A DNA stretch of 49,235 bases from Lachnospiraceae bacterium. GTDB taxonomy: Bacteria; Bacillota; Clostridia; Lachnospirales; Lachnospiraceae. Made by a program: the position numbers and the translations under genes. Numbering within the stretch: the stretch's first letter is position 1; each line of letters starts with the position of its first letter. The DNA lies in the NCBI GenBank assembly GCA_017461775.1, contig JAFTXD010000001.1, positions 1-49,235 on the forward strand, read 5' to 3'. Of this stretch, positions 26,101-34,993 are shown one piece after another. The notes beneath the pieces are model-generated. The model was not told the origin of the DNA, ran no database searches, and saw only the letters and a program-made list of their open reading frames with translations.

Positions 26101-26442
26101 TCATGTATGTAACTCCAGACTGATGCAGAGCGCTCTGTCCACCTGCTTCATTACTTCATTGTCCAAATGACAGATTTTGGATTTCAGTCTCTTTTTGTCA
26201 ATGGTACGAAGCTGCTCCAATAATATCACCGAATCCTTATCCATTTCAAATTCGCTGGCACTAATTTGAATATGGGTTGGCAGCTTTGCCTTGGTCATTT
26301 TACTGGTAATGGCAGCACAGATTACCGTCGGGCTGTGCTTGTTTCCAATATCGTTCTGTATGATTAATACGGGACGGATTCCGCCCTGCTCCGAACCAAT
26401 GACCGGACGCAAATCCGCATAAAAAACATCTCCACGTTTCAT
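26101..26442 (-). CDS. mazF: MazF/PemK-family endoribonuclease toxin, no antitoxin gene adjacent
   Basis: The 113-residue protein begins [21 protein letters not shown] with [19 protein letters not shown], the diagnostic MazF/NdoA core with the catalytic Arg and Thr. It ends [12 protein letters not shown]. MazF toxins cut single-stranded mRNA at short sequences. In Bacillus the order is alr-ndoAI-ndoA. Here alr is directly upstream, but the 79-nt gap (26443-26521) is too short for an antitoxin and has no plausible small frame. The toxin is therefore either controlled by a distant antitoxin, by alr co-expression, or is a tame variant. Confidence 0.92.
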   Translation of the reverse strand: MKRGDVFYADLRPVIGSEQGGIRPVLIIQNDIGNKHSPTVICAAITSKMTKAKLPTHIQISASEFEMDKDSVILLEQLRTIDKKRLKSKICHLDNEVMKQVDRALCISLELHT

Positions 26443-26521
26443 TCTTTAACCTCTCATATACTTCGATAGGAGAAGTATTTCCAGTTTGGATAAAGATATT
26501 CACACAGAAAATGTCCATATG

Positions 26522-27664
26522 CTATTTTTTCAGATATATTCTGGGAAGTCTGGGGTTTAATTCACACACCAGCTCATAATTGAACCGACCGGACAGCTCT
26601 CCCAGATAGTCCGCTGTAATCTCTTCTTCCCCATCCCTGCCGATGAGGGTCACCTTATCCCCCTCGCAGGCTCCTGCAATATGGGTCACATCCACCATAA
26701 ACTGGTCCATGCAAACCCTGCCCAGAATGGGCGCCTTCTGACCGCGGATTAATACATAACCCTTGCCGGATAAGCTTCTGGGATAACCATCCCCATAACC
26801 CAGCGGCACTGTGGCAATACGCATCCTTTTATCGGATACAAAGCAGCTTCCGTAGCTTACCGTGGTCCCCGGCTCACACTCCTTCACAAATACTACCTGA
26901 CTGTATAGGGACAGGGCCGGCTTTAAGCTGATATTCTGCATATCCACCTCATTAGAGGGCATCAACCCATACATGATGATTCCTGCCCGCACAAGGTCCA
27001 TATTGGCCTTTTCCAGCTCCATAATAGCAGCGCTGTTGGAGCAATGGCAGTAGGTAAATTCATAATCAAACCGTTCCTTAACCCCAGCGATAAATCCCTG
27101 AAAACGCCGCATTTGCAGCTCAGTAAAGCTCTTATCCAGCATATCCGCACAGGCAAAATGGGTAAAGATTCCTTCTGCCACAATATCCTCACAGGAAAGG
27201 AGCTTTTCCACAAAAGCCAGACCACTTTCATCGGGCATAATACCGATGCGTCCCATTCCTGTATCCACTTTTACATGTACAAAGGCCTTTTTCCCCTGCT
27301 TTCTTGCTGCCTCTGCCAGAGCCATAAGCATATCCTCCCGAAATACGGTAGGACGGATATCCTCTTTGACAAACCGCTCATACGCATAGGGGAAGGAGTA
27401 GCCCAGCACCAGAATGGGCTTTTTAATTCCATGATCCCGAAGCTCAAAGGCCTCCTCCGCCGTAGCCACCGCAAAACCGTAAAGAAAATCCAATTTTTCG
27501 ATTTCCGCTGCAATGGACACAGCACCATGTCCATAGCCGTCCGTCTTAATTACTGCCAAAATCCCGGCCCCGGTATCAATATGGGCCTTCATATGTTCCA
27601 AATTCTCTATAATATCATCCAGATTAACCTGAATGTATCCACGACAGCATCTGTTTTCCATCAA
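26522..27664 (-). CDS. alr: alanine racemase
   Basis: The PLP enzyme makes D-alanine for peptidoglycan. The 380-residue protein carries AVIKTDGYGHGAVSIAAEIE (catalytic PLP lysine) near residue 40, VKVDTGMGRIGIMPDE and HFACADMLDKSFTELQMRRF. The second catalytic site is VSYGSCFVSDKRMRIATVPLGYGDGYPRSLSG (tyrosine), and LGRVCMDQFMVDVTH follows. It overlaps the end of the NAD(P)HX repair gene by 4 nt, a gene order (nnr-alr-mazF) common in Clostridia. Confidence 0.97.
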   Translation of the reverse strand: MMENRCCRGYIQVNLDDIIENLEHMKAHIDTGAGILAVIKTDGYGHGAVSIAAEIEKLDFLYGFAVATAEEAFELRDHGIKKPILVLGYSFPYAYERFVKEDIRPTVFREDMLMALAEAARKQGKKAFVHVKVDTGMGRIGIMPDESGLAFVEKLLSCEDIVAEGIFTHFACADMLDKSFTELQMRRFQGFIAGVKERFDYEFTYCHCSNSAAIMELEKANMDLVRAGIIMYGLMPSNEVDMQNISLKPALSLYSQVVFVKECEPGTTVSYGSCFVSDKRMRIATVPLGYGDGYPRSLSGKGYVLIRGQKAPILGRVCMDQFMVDVTHIAGACEGDKVTLIGRDGEEEITADYLGELSGRFNYELVCELNPRLPRIYLKK

Positions 27665-29157
27665 TTACAATCCTTCAATTTCTTCATACTTTCTATAATT
27701 TTTCCGGCAGTCACCCCATACGCAGAGTATTCCTTCTCTGCTTCGTCCCCTGCCAGAGAGTGAATATACACTCCTAACGTAGCTGCATCAAAGCCACCCA
27801 GTCCCTGGGTCAGCAGACCGCCGATCATTCCGGCCAGCACATCCCCGCTTCCTGCGGTTGCCATACCATCGTTGCCGGTGATATTTAAGTAAAGCCGGCC
27901 CATGGCATCTGCCACAACCGTGCGCGCATCCTTAGCCACAAGAATAATCTGAAATGCTCTTGCCCAGTTAGATGCAGCCTCTGCCACATCCTCCTTTATA
28001 TCTGCCACAGAAGCACCTATTAAACGGGCAAATTCGCCCATATGAGGGGTCAAAACCGTCTCAAGCCCTCTATCCCCTCTGGCATACAAAGCATCCTGCA
28101 ATGCCTTATCTACAGAAAGGAGATTCAATGCATCCGCATCCAGTACCATGGGAAGCTCACATTTTTCAAGAAGAGTTGCCAGTACGCCCCTTGCACTCCG
28201 GCTCTGGCTCATTCCGGGTCCTGCAACTACTACATCTGCCCATTGTAAACTACTATCCACATCTTCGCAAGTACCATATAAAATCTCCGGCACTGCCTGC
28301 TGCAGAATACTTCTGTTTTCCAAAGGACTAATCACCTTTACCATTCCCGCACCCATCTCATAGCAGGCTTTTGCGCACAAAATGGCAGCTCCTACCATAT
28401 AATCAAAGCCGGCAATAATCAGTACCTTTCCAAAGGTTCCCTTGTTGCCACCGCCCTGACGGACCGGCAAAAGCTTTTCAATATCCTTCTCCTCGTAAAT
28501 GTACATCTTCGGTCTACATCCCGGATTGGACACAGGCCCGATACCAATATCCTCTACAAAAATTTCTCCGGCATACTCTGCTCCGGGATAAAAATACAGC
28601 CCCCGCTTTCCAAAGGCAAAGGTCACCGTCATATCCGCCCGGAAAGCCACGCCCAGCACCGCTCCGTTATCTGCACTGATGCCACTGGGAATATCCACCG
28701 CCACCTTCCTGCCATCCATGGCATTTAAAGCCCGGATGACTTCTGCAAAAATGCCTTCCACCGCTCTGGTCAGTCCCACTCCAAAGACAGCATCTATAAT
28801 CATATCATAATTTCTATCCTCAGGCACCTGATTTACGAAAATATGTACCGGATAATGTGCTAAAATAGCCTCCTGACAGGCAAATTCCTCTGTTTTCTTT
28901 TCCGTATTTCCATAGAGATAGGCATCTACAAGGCAGCCCCTTTCTGCCAGCATTCTGGCAATGGCAAGACCATCTGCGCCATTGTTTCCCATACCACAAG
29001 CAATACAGATTCGGCTTTTTTCCTTTATATGCTTCTCGATTCTAAGCACTACGCTATAGGCTGCCCGCTCCATCAAAACCAGGGAAGGCACCCCTACCTT
29101 CTCGATGGTATAGCTGTCGTAGCTTTTCATTTCCGCTGCTGTTACAATTCCCTTCAT
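27661..29157 (-). CDS. nnr: bifunctional NAD(P)HX epimerase/ADP-dependent dehydratase
   Basis: The enzyme repairs hydrated NADH/NADPH. The N-terminal half is a YjeF_N epimerase (ERAAYSVVLRIEKHIKEK, GMGNNGADGLAIARMLAERG, FGVGLTRAVEG). The C-terminal half is a ribokinase-like dehydratase (QGGGNKGTFGKVLIIAG, VVAGPGMSQSRSARGV, LTPHMGEFARLIG, GSGDVLAGMIGGLLTQG). The start at ATG 29155-29157 (498 residues) is preferred, with an AAAGG 9 nt upstream; a longer frame runs into the terminator hairpin. It overlaps alr at its 3' end. Confidence 0.95.
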   Translation of the reverse strand: MKGIVTAAEMKSYDSYTIEKVGVPSLVLMERAAYSVVLRIEKHIKEKSRICIACGMGNNGADGLAIARMLAERGCLVDAYLYGNTEKKTEEFACQEAILAHYPVHIFVNQVPEDRNYDMIIDAVFGVGLTRAVEGIFAEVIRALNAMDGRKVAVDIPSGISADNGAVLGVAFRADMTVTFAFGKRGLYFYPGAEYAGEIFVEDIGIGPVSNPGCRPKMYIYEEKDIEKLLPVRQGGGNKGTFGKVLIIAGFDYMVGAAILCAKACYEMGAGMVKVISPLENRSILQQAVPEILYGTCEDVDSSLQWADVVVAGPGMSQSRSARGVLATLLEKCELPMVLDADALNLLSVDKALQDALYARGDRGLETVLTPHMGEFARLIGASVADIKEDVAEAASNWARAFQIILVAKDARTVVADAMGRLYLNITGNDGMATAGSGDVLAGMIGGLLTQGLGGFDAATLGVYIHSLAGDEAEKEYSAYGVTAGKIIESMKKLKDCN

Positions 29158-29175
29158 ACGCTGCCTTTCACAATA

Positions 29176-29202
29176 GAAAAAAGGACCGTTAAAAACGGTC
29201 CT
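29176..29202 (-). terminator. terminator after the coiled-coil gene
   Basis: AGGACCGTT and its complement AACGGTCCT form a 9-bp stem with a 3-nt loop; in the minus direction a run of six T follows. It lies 6 nt past the stop of the coiled-coil gene. It sits only about 20 nt upstream of the nnr start, so it may be leaky or nnr may start transcription within the hairpin region. Confidence 0.85.
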
Positions 29203-29208
29203 CAAAGT

Positions 29209-29859
29209 TTACCCCTGCGTGCTTTCCGCATCGCCACCTACCTGTGGGTGCTGCTTCATAGGGTCATATTTCATATCAAACAGGTTGATTACCTCTGGAC
29301 CAAATATATCATGCATATATGAGTACATCTGATGATTATAATACTCCATTTCCTGCTTTCGTATCAAATTCTTTTTTAATTCTATACGAATATCTGTAAT
29401 CCATTTTGCGATTTGGACGATTTCCTCCGTATTGTCCTGCATACGCTGGTAACAATACTCCATGGTAAGAAGCATCAGCTCCTTATTCACCTCTTCAATC
29501 TGCTTCGGAAGTTCTAAAATCTCATCCTGATAGCTTTCTATCTTCTCATTACATTCTTCAATGAGACTTTTCTGCTTATCAATCTTCTTTTCCAGTTTTT
29601 TATCTCCGGTCTGATCAAGCTCCTCCGCCATGGGGATAATCTCATCCATCAGCTTTTTCTTCAGCTTCTTGATATCCTTAATCTCCGTATTCACTTTTCC
29701 CTGACGTTTTAAGAGGTCATTGAGCTTTTGTACCGTAGCGCTAATCTTCGGATACGCCTGCAGATTATCAAACAGCTTGTACCATTTATTGTCCAGCGTT
29801 AAAATCGGTATCTTTTTCGCCGAAAGTGCCTGCTCGTATTCTATATCCTTATCCTTCAA
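29209..29859 (-). CDS. coiled-coil protein of unknown function
   Basis: This 216-residue, highly charged protein has a long central coiled coil (about residues 40-150, many K/E/L heptads such as KLKKKLMDEIIPMAEELDQT). The C-terminal part, rich in M and Y, contains YNHQMYSYMHDIFGPEVINL. The start codon is TTG at 29857-29859, supported by AAGGGGA about 9 nt upstream. It follows rex by 14 nt and ends at a strong terminator, so it is co-transcribed with the redox regulator. No domain is recognised; the position suggests a conserved Lachnospiraceae partner gene. Confidence 0.7.
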   Translation of the reverse strand: MKDKDIEYEQALSAKKIPILTLDNKWYKLFDNLQAYPKISATVQKLNDLLKRQGKVNTEIKDIKKLKKKLMDEIIPMAEELDQTGDKKLEKKIDKQKSLIEECNEKIESYQDEILELPKQIEEVNKELMLLTMEYCYQRMQDNTEEIVQIAKWITDIRIELKKNLIRKQEMEYYNHQMYSYMHDIFGPEVINLFDMKYDPMKQHPQVGGDAESTQG

Positions 29860-29873
29860 AAAATCATCCCCTT

Positions 29874-30524
29874 TTACTGGTTCTCCATAAGTGACTGATT
29901 GTAACGGTTAATGTTGTAAGAAAGCTTCATCAAACTGTCGGAAAGGTGTACATTTTCCACCTGGATACCCTCCGGCACATTTAAATCTACATGAGCAAAA
30001 TTCCAGATAGCCTTGATTCCATAGCTTACCAGCTTCTCTGCCACATCCACAGCTCCGGTCTTTGGAATGGTGAGCACCGCAATATCTACCGCATTGTTCT
30101 TCACAAAGGCCTCCATCTCTTCCATGGGCTGTACCTTTACTCCACGCACGTCCTTACCTACCAGTGCGGGATTCTGGTCAAACATACCGGAAAAAATAAA
30201 ACCGCGACGCTCAAAATTCAAGTATCCACCCAGTGCCTGACCTAAGTTACCCGCACCGATAATAATAAAATGATGGGTCTGGTCAAGTCCTAAAATCTTA
30301 CCGATTTCCTTGTAAAGATACTCTACATTATAACCATAGCCCTGCTGTCCAAAGCCGCCGAAATTGTTGAAATCCTGGCGAATCTGGGAAGCGGTCACCT
30401 TCATAAGCTCACTTAATTCCTGGGAAGAGATTCTCTCCACCCCTTCATCCTTTAAATCACCCAAGTAGCGATAATATCTGGGCAGCCTTCCGATAACTGC
30501 CTGAGAGATTTCCTTTATTTCCAT
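29874..30524 (-). CDS. rex: redox-sensing transcriptional repressor Rex
   Basis: Rex senses the NADH/NAD+ ratio and represses fermentation and electron-transfer genes. The 216-residue protein has an N-terminal winged helix (SQAVIGRLPRYYRYLGDL, then RISSQELSELMKVTASQIRQDF). A Rossmann domain follows with GAGNLGQALGGYLNFERRG and the C-terminal helix SDSLMKLSYNINRYNQ that swaps between subunits. The ATG at 30522-30524 is chosen for its GGAGG at 9-nt spacing. It is the first gene of its unit, behind a promoter filled by a palindrome. Confidence 0.96.
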   Translation of the reverse strand: MEIKEISQAVIGRLPRYYRYLGDLKDEGVERISSQELSELMKVTASQIRQDFNNFGGFGQQGYGYNVEYLYKEIGKILGLDQTHHFIIIGAGNLGQALGGYLNFERRGFIFSGMFDQNPALVGKDVRGVKVQPMEEMEAFVKNNAVDIAVLTIPKTGAVDVAEKLVSYGIKAIWNFAHVDLNVPEGIQVENVHLSDSLMKLSYNINRYNQSLMENQ

Positions 30525-30564
30525 ATATATTAACCTCCACCTGCTTTTATCCCATTTTGACAAC

Positions 30565-30593
30565 ATTTTAACATTATGTTAAAATAATGTCAA
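30565..30593 (-). promoter_or_regulatory. rex promoter overlapping a perfect 21-nt palindrome
   Basis: Minus-strand TTGACA (30588-30593) and TAAAAT (30565-30570) are 17 nt apart, an excellent promoter. The 21-nt perfect palindrome ATTTTAACAT-T-ATGTTAAAAT (30565-30585) spans the -10 box and spacer. Rex operators in Clostridia are AT-rich inverted repeats of TTAAC-like half-sites, so autorepression by Rex is a good inference. Confidence 0.7.
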
Positions 30594-30610
30594 ATACTTC
30601 AAAAGAAATA

Positions 30611-30628
30611 CCCCGCCAAAAAGCGGGG
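30611..30628 (-). terminator. terminator downstream of the UbiA-family gene
   Basis: CCCCGC-loop-GCGGGG, with T-rich flanks on the minus strand (TATTTCTTTT). It is preceded by TTATAGGAAATT-like sequence also found before the icd terminator at 34957-34981. It ends the three-gene envelope cluster. Confidence 0.7.
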
Positions 30629-30685
30629 TTTTGTACTAATTTCCTATAAAAATTCTTCCGGTGTCTTACCATCCACATAGTAATA

Positions 30686-31555
30686 TTAAAATATCTGTGT
30701 TCCATATAACATGGCAACCATTATGACAGCGCAGATTCCACAGGATATCAAAAGCGTTTTATCGGATAATATCAGTGTGGTAGGATCCGCTTCTGCTCGT
30801 CCCTTGAACACTAGTAACAAATACCTTATTACTATGAAGAGGACAATCGGCACCGTATAAATCAAATTCGATTTCTGTGAAACAGCCCATAGAGAATAAA
30901 ACACCATACTCAAACCGGCACACATGAATACTATCCCATCCAGGAAATTTTTCTCATATATTTCCAAAACCTCTCTGGTTTCTCCGTCTGTGTAACTGTG
31001 CAGTTCTCCCCGTCGTTTTCCAAAGGACATGAATAAGGATAGAGCTAACACTGTCAAAAACATCCAATCAGAAACGCCATCACTGACTATGGTTCCTCCC
31101 ACCATCACTCGTAATAAAAAACCGGCAGCAATACAAAAACAATCAATAAGCACCATAGTTTTCAGCCACTTTGAGTACAAAATATTTATAACAGTATACG
31201 TCAGAATCAGTATAAAAGAATGCAAATTAACCCAAAGAGCCATACCACTCCCGACTATCATCAGGCATACCAGCAATATCCATGCATGTGAAAAAGGAAT
31301 TTGTCCTGACGCAATCGGACGGTTTTTCTTCACCTCATGCTTTCTGTCATTTTCGAAATCATTAATATCATTCAGCACATATATCGCCGAAGACACTAAA
31401 CAAAAAGCCAGCGTTAGAACAATAGCCTCCATGAGCTTATTCCATTCAAATAATTCCAGCGAAAATATAATAGGGCAAAACACAAACAGATTTTTCAGCC
31501 AACTTTTAATTCTCATCTCTCTCAGATAGCATTTAATCGATAACCTCATTCTCAT
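30686..31555 (-). CDS. UbiA-family prenyltransferase, DPPR-synthase type
   Basis: The 289-residue protein has eight or nine transmembrane helices and the UbiA aspartate motifs NDINDFENDRKHEVKKNRPIASG (residues about 60-83) and a later DGETREVLEIYE-type loop. The closest characterised relatives are decaprenyl-phosphate 5-phosphoribosyltransferases, which transfer phosphoribose from PRPP to a polyprenyl phosphate to start arabinan-like precursors. The substrate here is unproven. It is last in a cluster with a GT39-type transferase and a DUF6020 membrane protein. After its TAA the same frame continues for 13 sense codons (YYYVDGKTPEEFL) to a TAG. Confidence 0.8.
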   Translation of the reverse strand: MRMRLSIKCYLREMRIKSWLKNLFVFCPIIFSLELFEWNKLMEAIVLTLAFCLVSSAIYVLNDINDFENDRKHEVKKNRPIASGQIPFSHAWILLVCLMIVGSGMALWVNLHSFILILTYTVINILYSKWLKTMVLIDCFCIAAGFLLRVMVGGTIVSDGVSDWMFLTVLALSLFMSFGKRRGELHSYTDGETREVLEIYEKNFLDGIVFMCAGLSMVFYSLWAVSQKSNLIYTVPIVLFIVIRYLLLVFKGRAEADPTTLILSDKTLLISCGICAVIMVAMLYGTQIF

Positions 31556-31580
31556 TCGCCTTTCCTATATATCCCCTGTG

Positions 31581-33197
31581 TTACGGCAGCAGCTGATACA
31601 ATCTAATCTCATAGCCTGTCATTGCTCCACGCATATACCTATAAACGCTTCTTGCCGCATACCATATGTTTTGTACTTCCAGAAAATGACTACTGGGATT
31701 TTCCACTGTAAACAAACCAACCAAAGAATAATTCTCGTCCAAACTCCTATAAAAGTTCGCTATCCAGCCATATACCTCGGGGTCAGCCTCAAGATAAAGA
31801 TCTCGTTGTGCAGATGATGTCATTATAAACTTCGGACCGCCGCCATATTTAAACTTTGTAGGATCCCCTGCTTCAAAGTTACGCCACGCCCCATAGTATC
31901 CCCCCGGATCCAAAGGCGTATTACAGTCGAATTCGGTATTAGAAGCTGTTACATTTATTTCCTCAAATACCTCCTGAAGGAAAATACGACTGTCCGGTGC
32001 CAGAAAACTTGCAGAAACTGCCAATGCCCCAGCCATAAGGCTACCTGCCGGCAATAAAAGCAACAGGAAAAATGCAATCAGGGAAGCAATAGTCTTTCTT
32101 TCCAAAATCCTCTGCAAATCCTCCATAATATAAAACACTCCGAATGCCCCAAATAACAGACCAGCAGCATAAATCGGTAATGCATAACGCTCCCAATGGA
32201 TACTCAGCATGGAAATAGGTATTATATATGCCAGGAAAATAAGCAAAACAAGGGTCGACTTTACATTTTGTTTAAATGATCTCACTATTCCGTAAATGCT
32301 GCTCACTGTAAGTACCAATCCCATATGCTCTGCTGCGGTTTTTACATAAAATACTAAGGTTTCACCAAAATTTAAACCATCCGCCCCAAGGTGATATTGC
32401 TTATTCTGCCCTGCCATTACCTCCAAAACTGTCCTTAAGTCAATAAGCAGCACAGGGGAAACGGCCAAGATGCCCAGCACAAAAAAGAAAATTGCCAAAA
32501 GTCCGTCTCTTACAATCAGAATCGGCTTTTTTATCTGTGTCACACACACGGCTACAGCAATAATTGCACAGCCATAGGCTCCGGGATACTTTTCACAGGT
32601 AGCCAGGGCCGTGAAGAAAGACATCCAAAACAACCAACTTACACATGGCTTTTTCAGATAACAAAGCGCTGTCCATAGCACCCCCATCAGGAAGAATAAA
32701 AGTGGTATATCCGGCGTAATGTAATGTGAATGCTCGATAAACGACGGAAACACCGCAAATAGTAGTGTTGCAAACAATGCCTGACATCTCCCCCAAAACC
32801 GGGCGATAAAATATGCTAAAATCACCGTTCCCATTGAGAAAATCCCAATCAGAACACGAGATGCCGTAGTAAACAGAGCAAAGTGCTCGTTGTAATTAAG
32901 TGCAAAATCATCCTGCCCCTGTGGTGCAAAATACAAATCTTGAATTCCTGTATATAAAAGAGTATTTAATTTAATCGTGACATGATTGGGTCTGTAATAT
33001 TCCTTCACCTCATAGCTGCGTTCTAATGCACACTGATAGGCCTGTCCGAAAATAATCCCCTCGTCCGGATGAAGGTTATTATGTGGCATTCCCCAATCAA
33101 TCCCGACCATACGAAGGATTATTGCAAGAACAAATATAAGTGCCAGTATCCTGAAGTGCCAGTTTTCCATTTTCTCTTTTATCGCTGCAAATATCAT
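31581..33197 (-). CDS. GT39-type (GT-C fold) membrane glycosyltransferase
   Basis: This 538-residue multispanning protein has the acidic first-loop motif NLHPDEG near residue 40, expected for GT-C enzymes that use polyprenyl-phosphate sugars. About eleven transmembrane helices follow, then a C-terminal extracytoplasmic domain of about 120 residues. Family 39-like enzymes transfer mannose or other sugars from lipid carriers to proteins or glycans. It lies 25 nt upstream of the UbiA gene and 5 nt after the DUF6020 gene. Confidence 0.8.
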   Translation of the reverse strand: MIFAAIKEKMENWHFRILALIFVLAIILRMVGIDWGMPHNNLHPDEGIIFGQAYQCALERSYEVKEYYRPNHVTIKLNTLLYTGIQDLYFAPQGQDDFALNYNEHFALFTTASRVLIGIFSMGTVILAYFIARFWGRCQALFATLLFAVFPSFIEHSHYITPDIPLLFFLMGVLWTALCYLKKPCVSWLFWMSFFTALATCEKYPGAYGCAIIAVAVCVTQIKKPILIVRDGLLAIFFFVLGILAVSPVLLIDLRTVLEVMAGQNKQYHLGADGLNFGETLVFYVKTAAEHMGLVLTVSSIYGIVRSFKQNVKSTLVLLIFLAYIIPISMLSIHWERYALPIYAAGLLFGAFGVFYIMEDLQRILERKTIASLIAFFLLLLLPAGSLMAGALAVSASFLAPDSRIFLQEVFEEINVTASNTEFDCNTPLDPGGYYGAWRNFEAGDPTKFKYGGGPKFIMTSSAQRDLYLEADPEVYGWIANFYRSLDENYSLVGLFTVENPSSHFLEVQNIWYAARSVYRYMRGAMTGYEIRLYQLLP

Positions 33198-33202
33198 TTT
33201 AT

Positions 33203-34867
33203 TTATCTTTTTGGATGCCCTTTTGCATCCTTATCCTCCAATATTAGTGTTTCTGTACTTCCCCAAATCCCTATAAATGCAAGTGGAAGCATCAGATAAA
33301 AGGGCCAAGAATAACGAAAAGATGACATTGGCGAAAGTAGCATAATACCATATTGTGCTATCAATGGCAAAAACAGAGGTAAAACCCTCGTCAAAAATCC
33401 TCTCTTCTTCCATGCCAGTATCAGTGCATAAATCAAAAACCACAGAGTAAATCCCGGTACAAAAAACAATCTCAAAACGGGAGTCTCTCGCCAGAAATCT
33501 GAAGAACAGACACTCTCATAAAACTTCTTTATGAATTGTAAGTCCCCTATACTTTTTCGCTCCAAAGGTTCTACAAAAATTTCCGGAGCATAATTTTCAT
33601 ACACAACATAGGAGAATTCATAATAGCCCGGATACCAACATCCCAGAGTATTGGATAAAAAAGCTACTACATATTCTTTGGAAAATTGTTCTCCTGTCTG
33701 TAAATAGAATTTCCAAAATGCAATTGGATCATCAGTATAATGTTCCGAAATAAAACAACTCTTAGCAGGATCGGCAAAAAAAGGGTTATACTCACGACCG
33801 GGCGACCATTCTCTCCAACTCAAATCCGTGATATAATACAACATCAGTTCCGTTTGTTCTTCTGTCAGTTCATCTGCTTTGTTGATGGCAACTCGTTGTA
33901 ACTGCTGTATCGGTACGCTCAACGCTTCACGTACCTCGCCCTGCTGAATCCCAAACGCATCAAAAACAGGACCTGTATAAATCTTGTACATGAAAACCGG
34001 TAATACAATTGCCACAATCAAAGTAATATACGTTTTTACCTTCTTTATTTGAGAAACCCGTAATACTAACAAAACTGCAAAACAAAAAACATAAATATGA
34101 ATACCATTATTCCTAAAAGCACACATAAAAAAACTGATTATTGGTAAAAAAATTAAATTTTGCTTTCGACGGATATATTCTAACGGATTCGTCACTATTT
34201 CCACAAAATGGCAGACAAACAATACAAGAAACGCAGCATGCAGAGTATCCTTTATCATGGTTACTGACAAGCATGCATTCATAAACCAGATTGCTGAAAA
34301 AAGGGCTGTGAGCATGACAATCAGAATCGGAACCTTCTTTTTCTTTAACAGCACAACCAAACGCGCAAGGGCGTAACTTAAAATCACCATCTGTAGAAGT
34401 GACAACAATCCAATGCCATACTCATAGCTTGAAAACAGGCTCTCTCCCAATCTCATAAAAACACGTATAATCCATGTATGCAGAACCGGATGATGATTAT
34501 TGGTAATCTCCCCCAGAGCACTGCTGACCTGGGATATCATATCATAAGCCAATACCCCTGGATATAAAATAAGATAGGCTGGTATCCATGCCACAAAAAT
34601 GAATACCCAGACAAGCAAAAATAGCTTGCTGTCACCAAGCTTATCCAAATACTGATATATTCGTTTGTTCCCTATATCGAAACGCAACCGTGGAATCAGG
34701 GAAAAAACGAGAATATTAGCCGCCAAACACAATACAAAGCACAACACAAAAGGCAAAAGCAACGAAGAACTCAAGCTAAAACTCTGGGTCTTAATCATTG
34801 GTCCCAGAACAATATAAACTACACTATATAAAAGTGCGAGAAAAACAGCTAAAATCTTTTTTGTCAT
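33203..34867 (-). CDS. DUF6020-like polytopic membrane protein
   Basis: The protein has 554 residues with about twelve membrane helices. Conserved-looking segments include YPGVLAYDMISQVSSALGE and NNHHPVLHTWIIRVFMRLG near residues 110-145, and SVTMIKDTLHAAF later. These are features of DUF6020-type proteins in Firmicutes and resemble GT-C glycosyltransferases, though no activity is known. The start at ATG 34865-34867 follows GGAGG by 7 nt; a longer frame exists but lacks this signal. It is first in the envelope cluster behind its own promoter. Confidence 0.75.
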   Translation of the reverse strand: MTKKILAVFLALLYSVVYIVLGPMIKTQSFSLSSSLLLPFVLCFVLCLAANILVFSLIPRLRFDIGNKRIYQYLDKLGDSKLFLLVWVFIFVAWIPAYLILYPGVLAYDMISQVSSALGEITNNHHPVLHTWIIRVFMRLGESLFSSYEYGIGLLSLLQMVILSYALARLVVLLKKKKVPILIVMLTALFSAIWFMNACLSVTMIKDTLHAAFLVLFVCHFVEIVTNPLEYIRRKQNLIFLPIISFFMCAFRNNGIHIYVFCFAVLLVLRVSQIKKVKTYITLIVAIVLPVFMYKIYTGPVFDAFGIQQGEVREALSVPIQQLQRVAINKADELTEEQTELMLYYITDLSWREWSPGREYNPFFADPAKSCFISEHYTDDPIAFWKFYLQTGEQFSKEYVVAFLSNTLGCWYPGYYEFSYVVYENYAPEIFVEPLERKSIGDLQFIKKFYESVCSSDFWRETPVLRLFFVPGFTLWFLIYALILAWKKRGFLTRVLPLFLPLIAQYGIMLLSPMSSFRYSWPFYLMLPLAFIGIWGSTETLILEDKDAKGHPKR

Positions 34868-34905
34868 TTTGTTCCTCCGTCTCGTCGTGGATTTCAATTC
34901 AATTC

Positions 34906-34934
34906 ATCATATCACATCGATAAATTTAAATCAA
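34906..34934 (-). promoter_or_regulatory. promoter of the DUF6020-GT39-UbiA cluster
   Basis: Minus-strand TTGATT (34929-34934), a 17-nt spacer and TATGAT (34906-34911) lie about 40 nt before the start codon. It shows that the cluster is transcribed independently of icd. Confidence 0.6.
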
Positions 34935-34956
34935 CGTTTTCGAATGAATAGCAAAA

Positions 34957-34981
34957 TCCCCCCACCAAAAAGGCGGAGGGA
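34957..34981 (-). terminator. terminator after icd
   Basis: TCCCTCCGCC-TTTTT-GGTGGGGGGA hairpin on the minus strand, followed by TTTTGC. The sequence around it shares about 70 percent identity by eye with the terminator at 30611-30628, including TTATAGGAAATT just upstream of both. Confidence 0.75.
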
Positions 34982-34993
34982 TACACAAATTTC

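Noticed and set aside
26300-26518. A 72-codon frame that might be the missing MazE antitoxin.
   Set aside because: It overlaps the start of mazF in another frame and lacks an RBS and antitoxin-like sequence.
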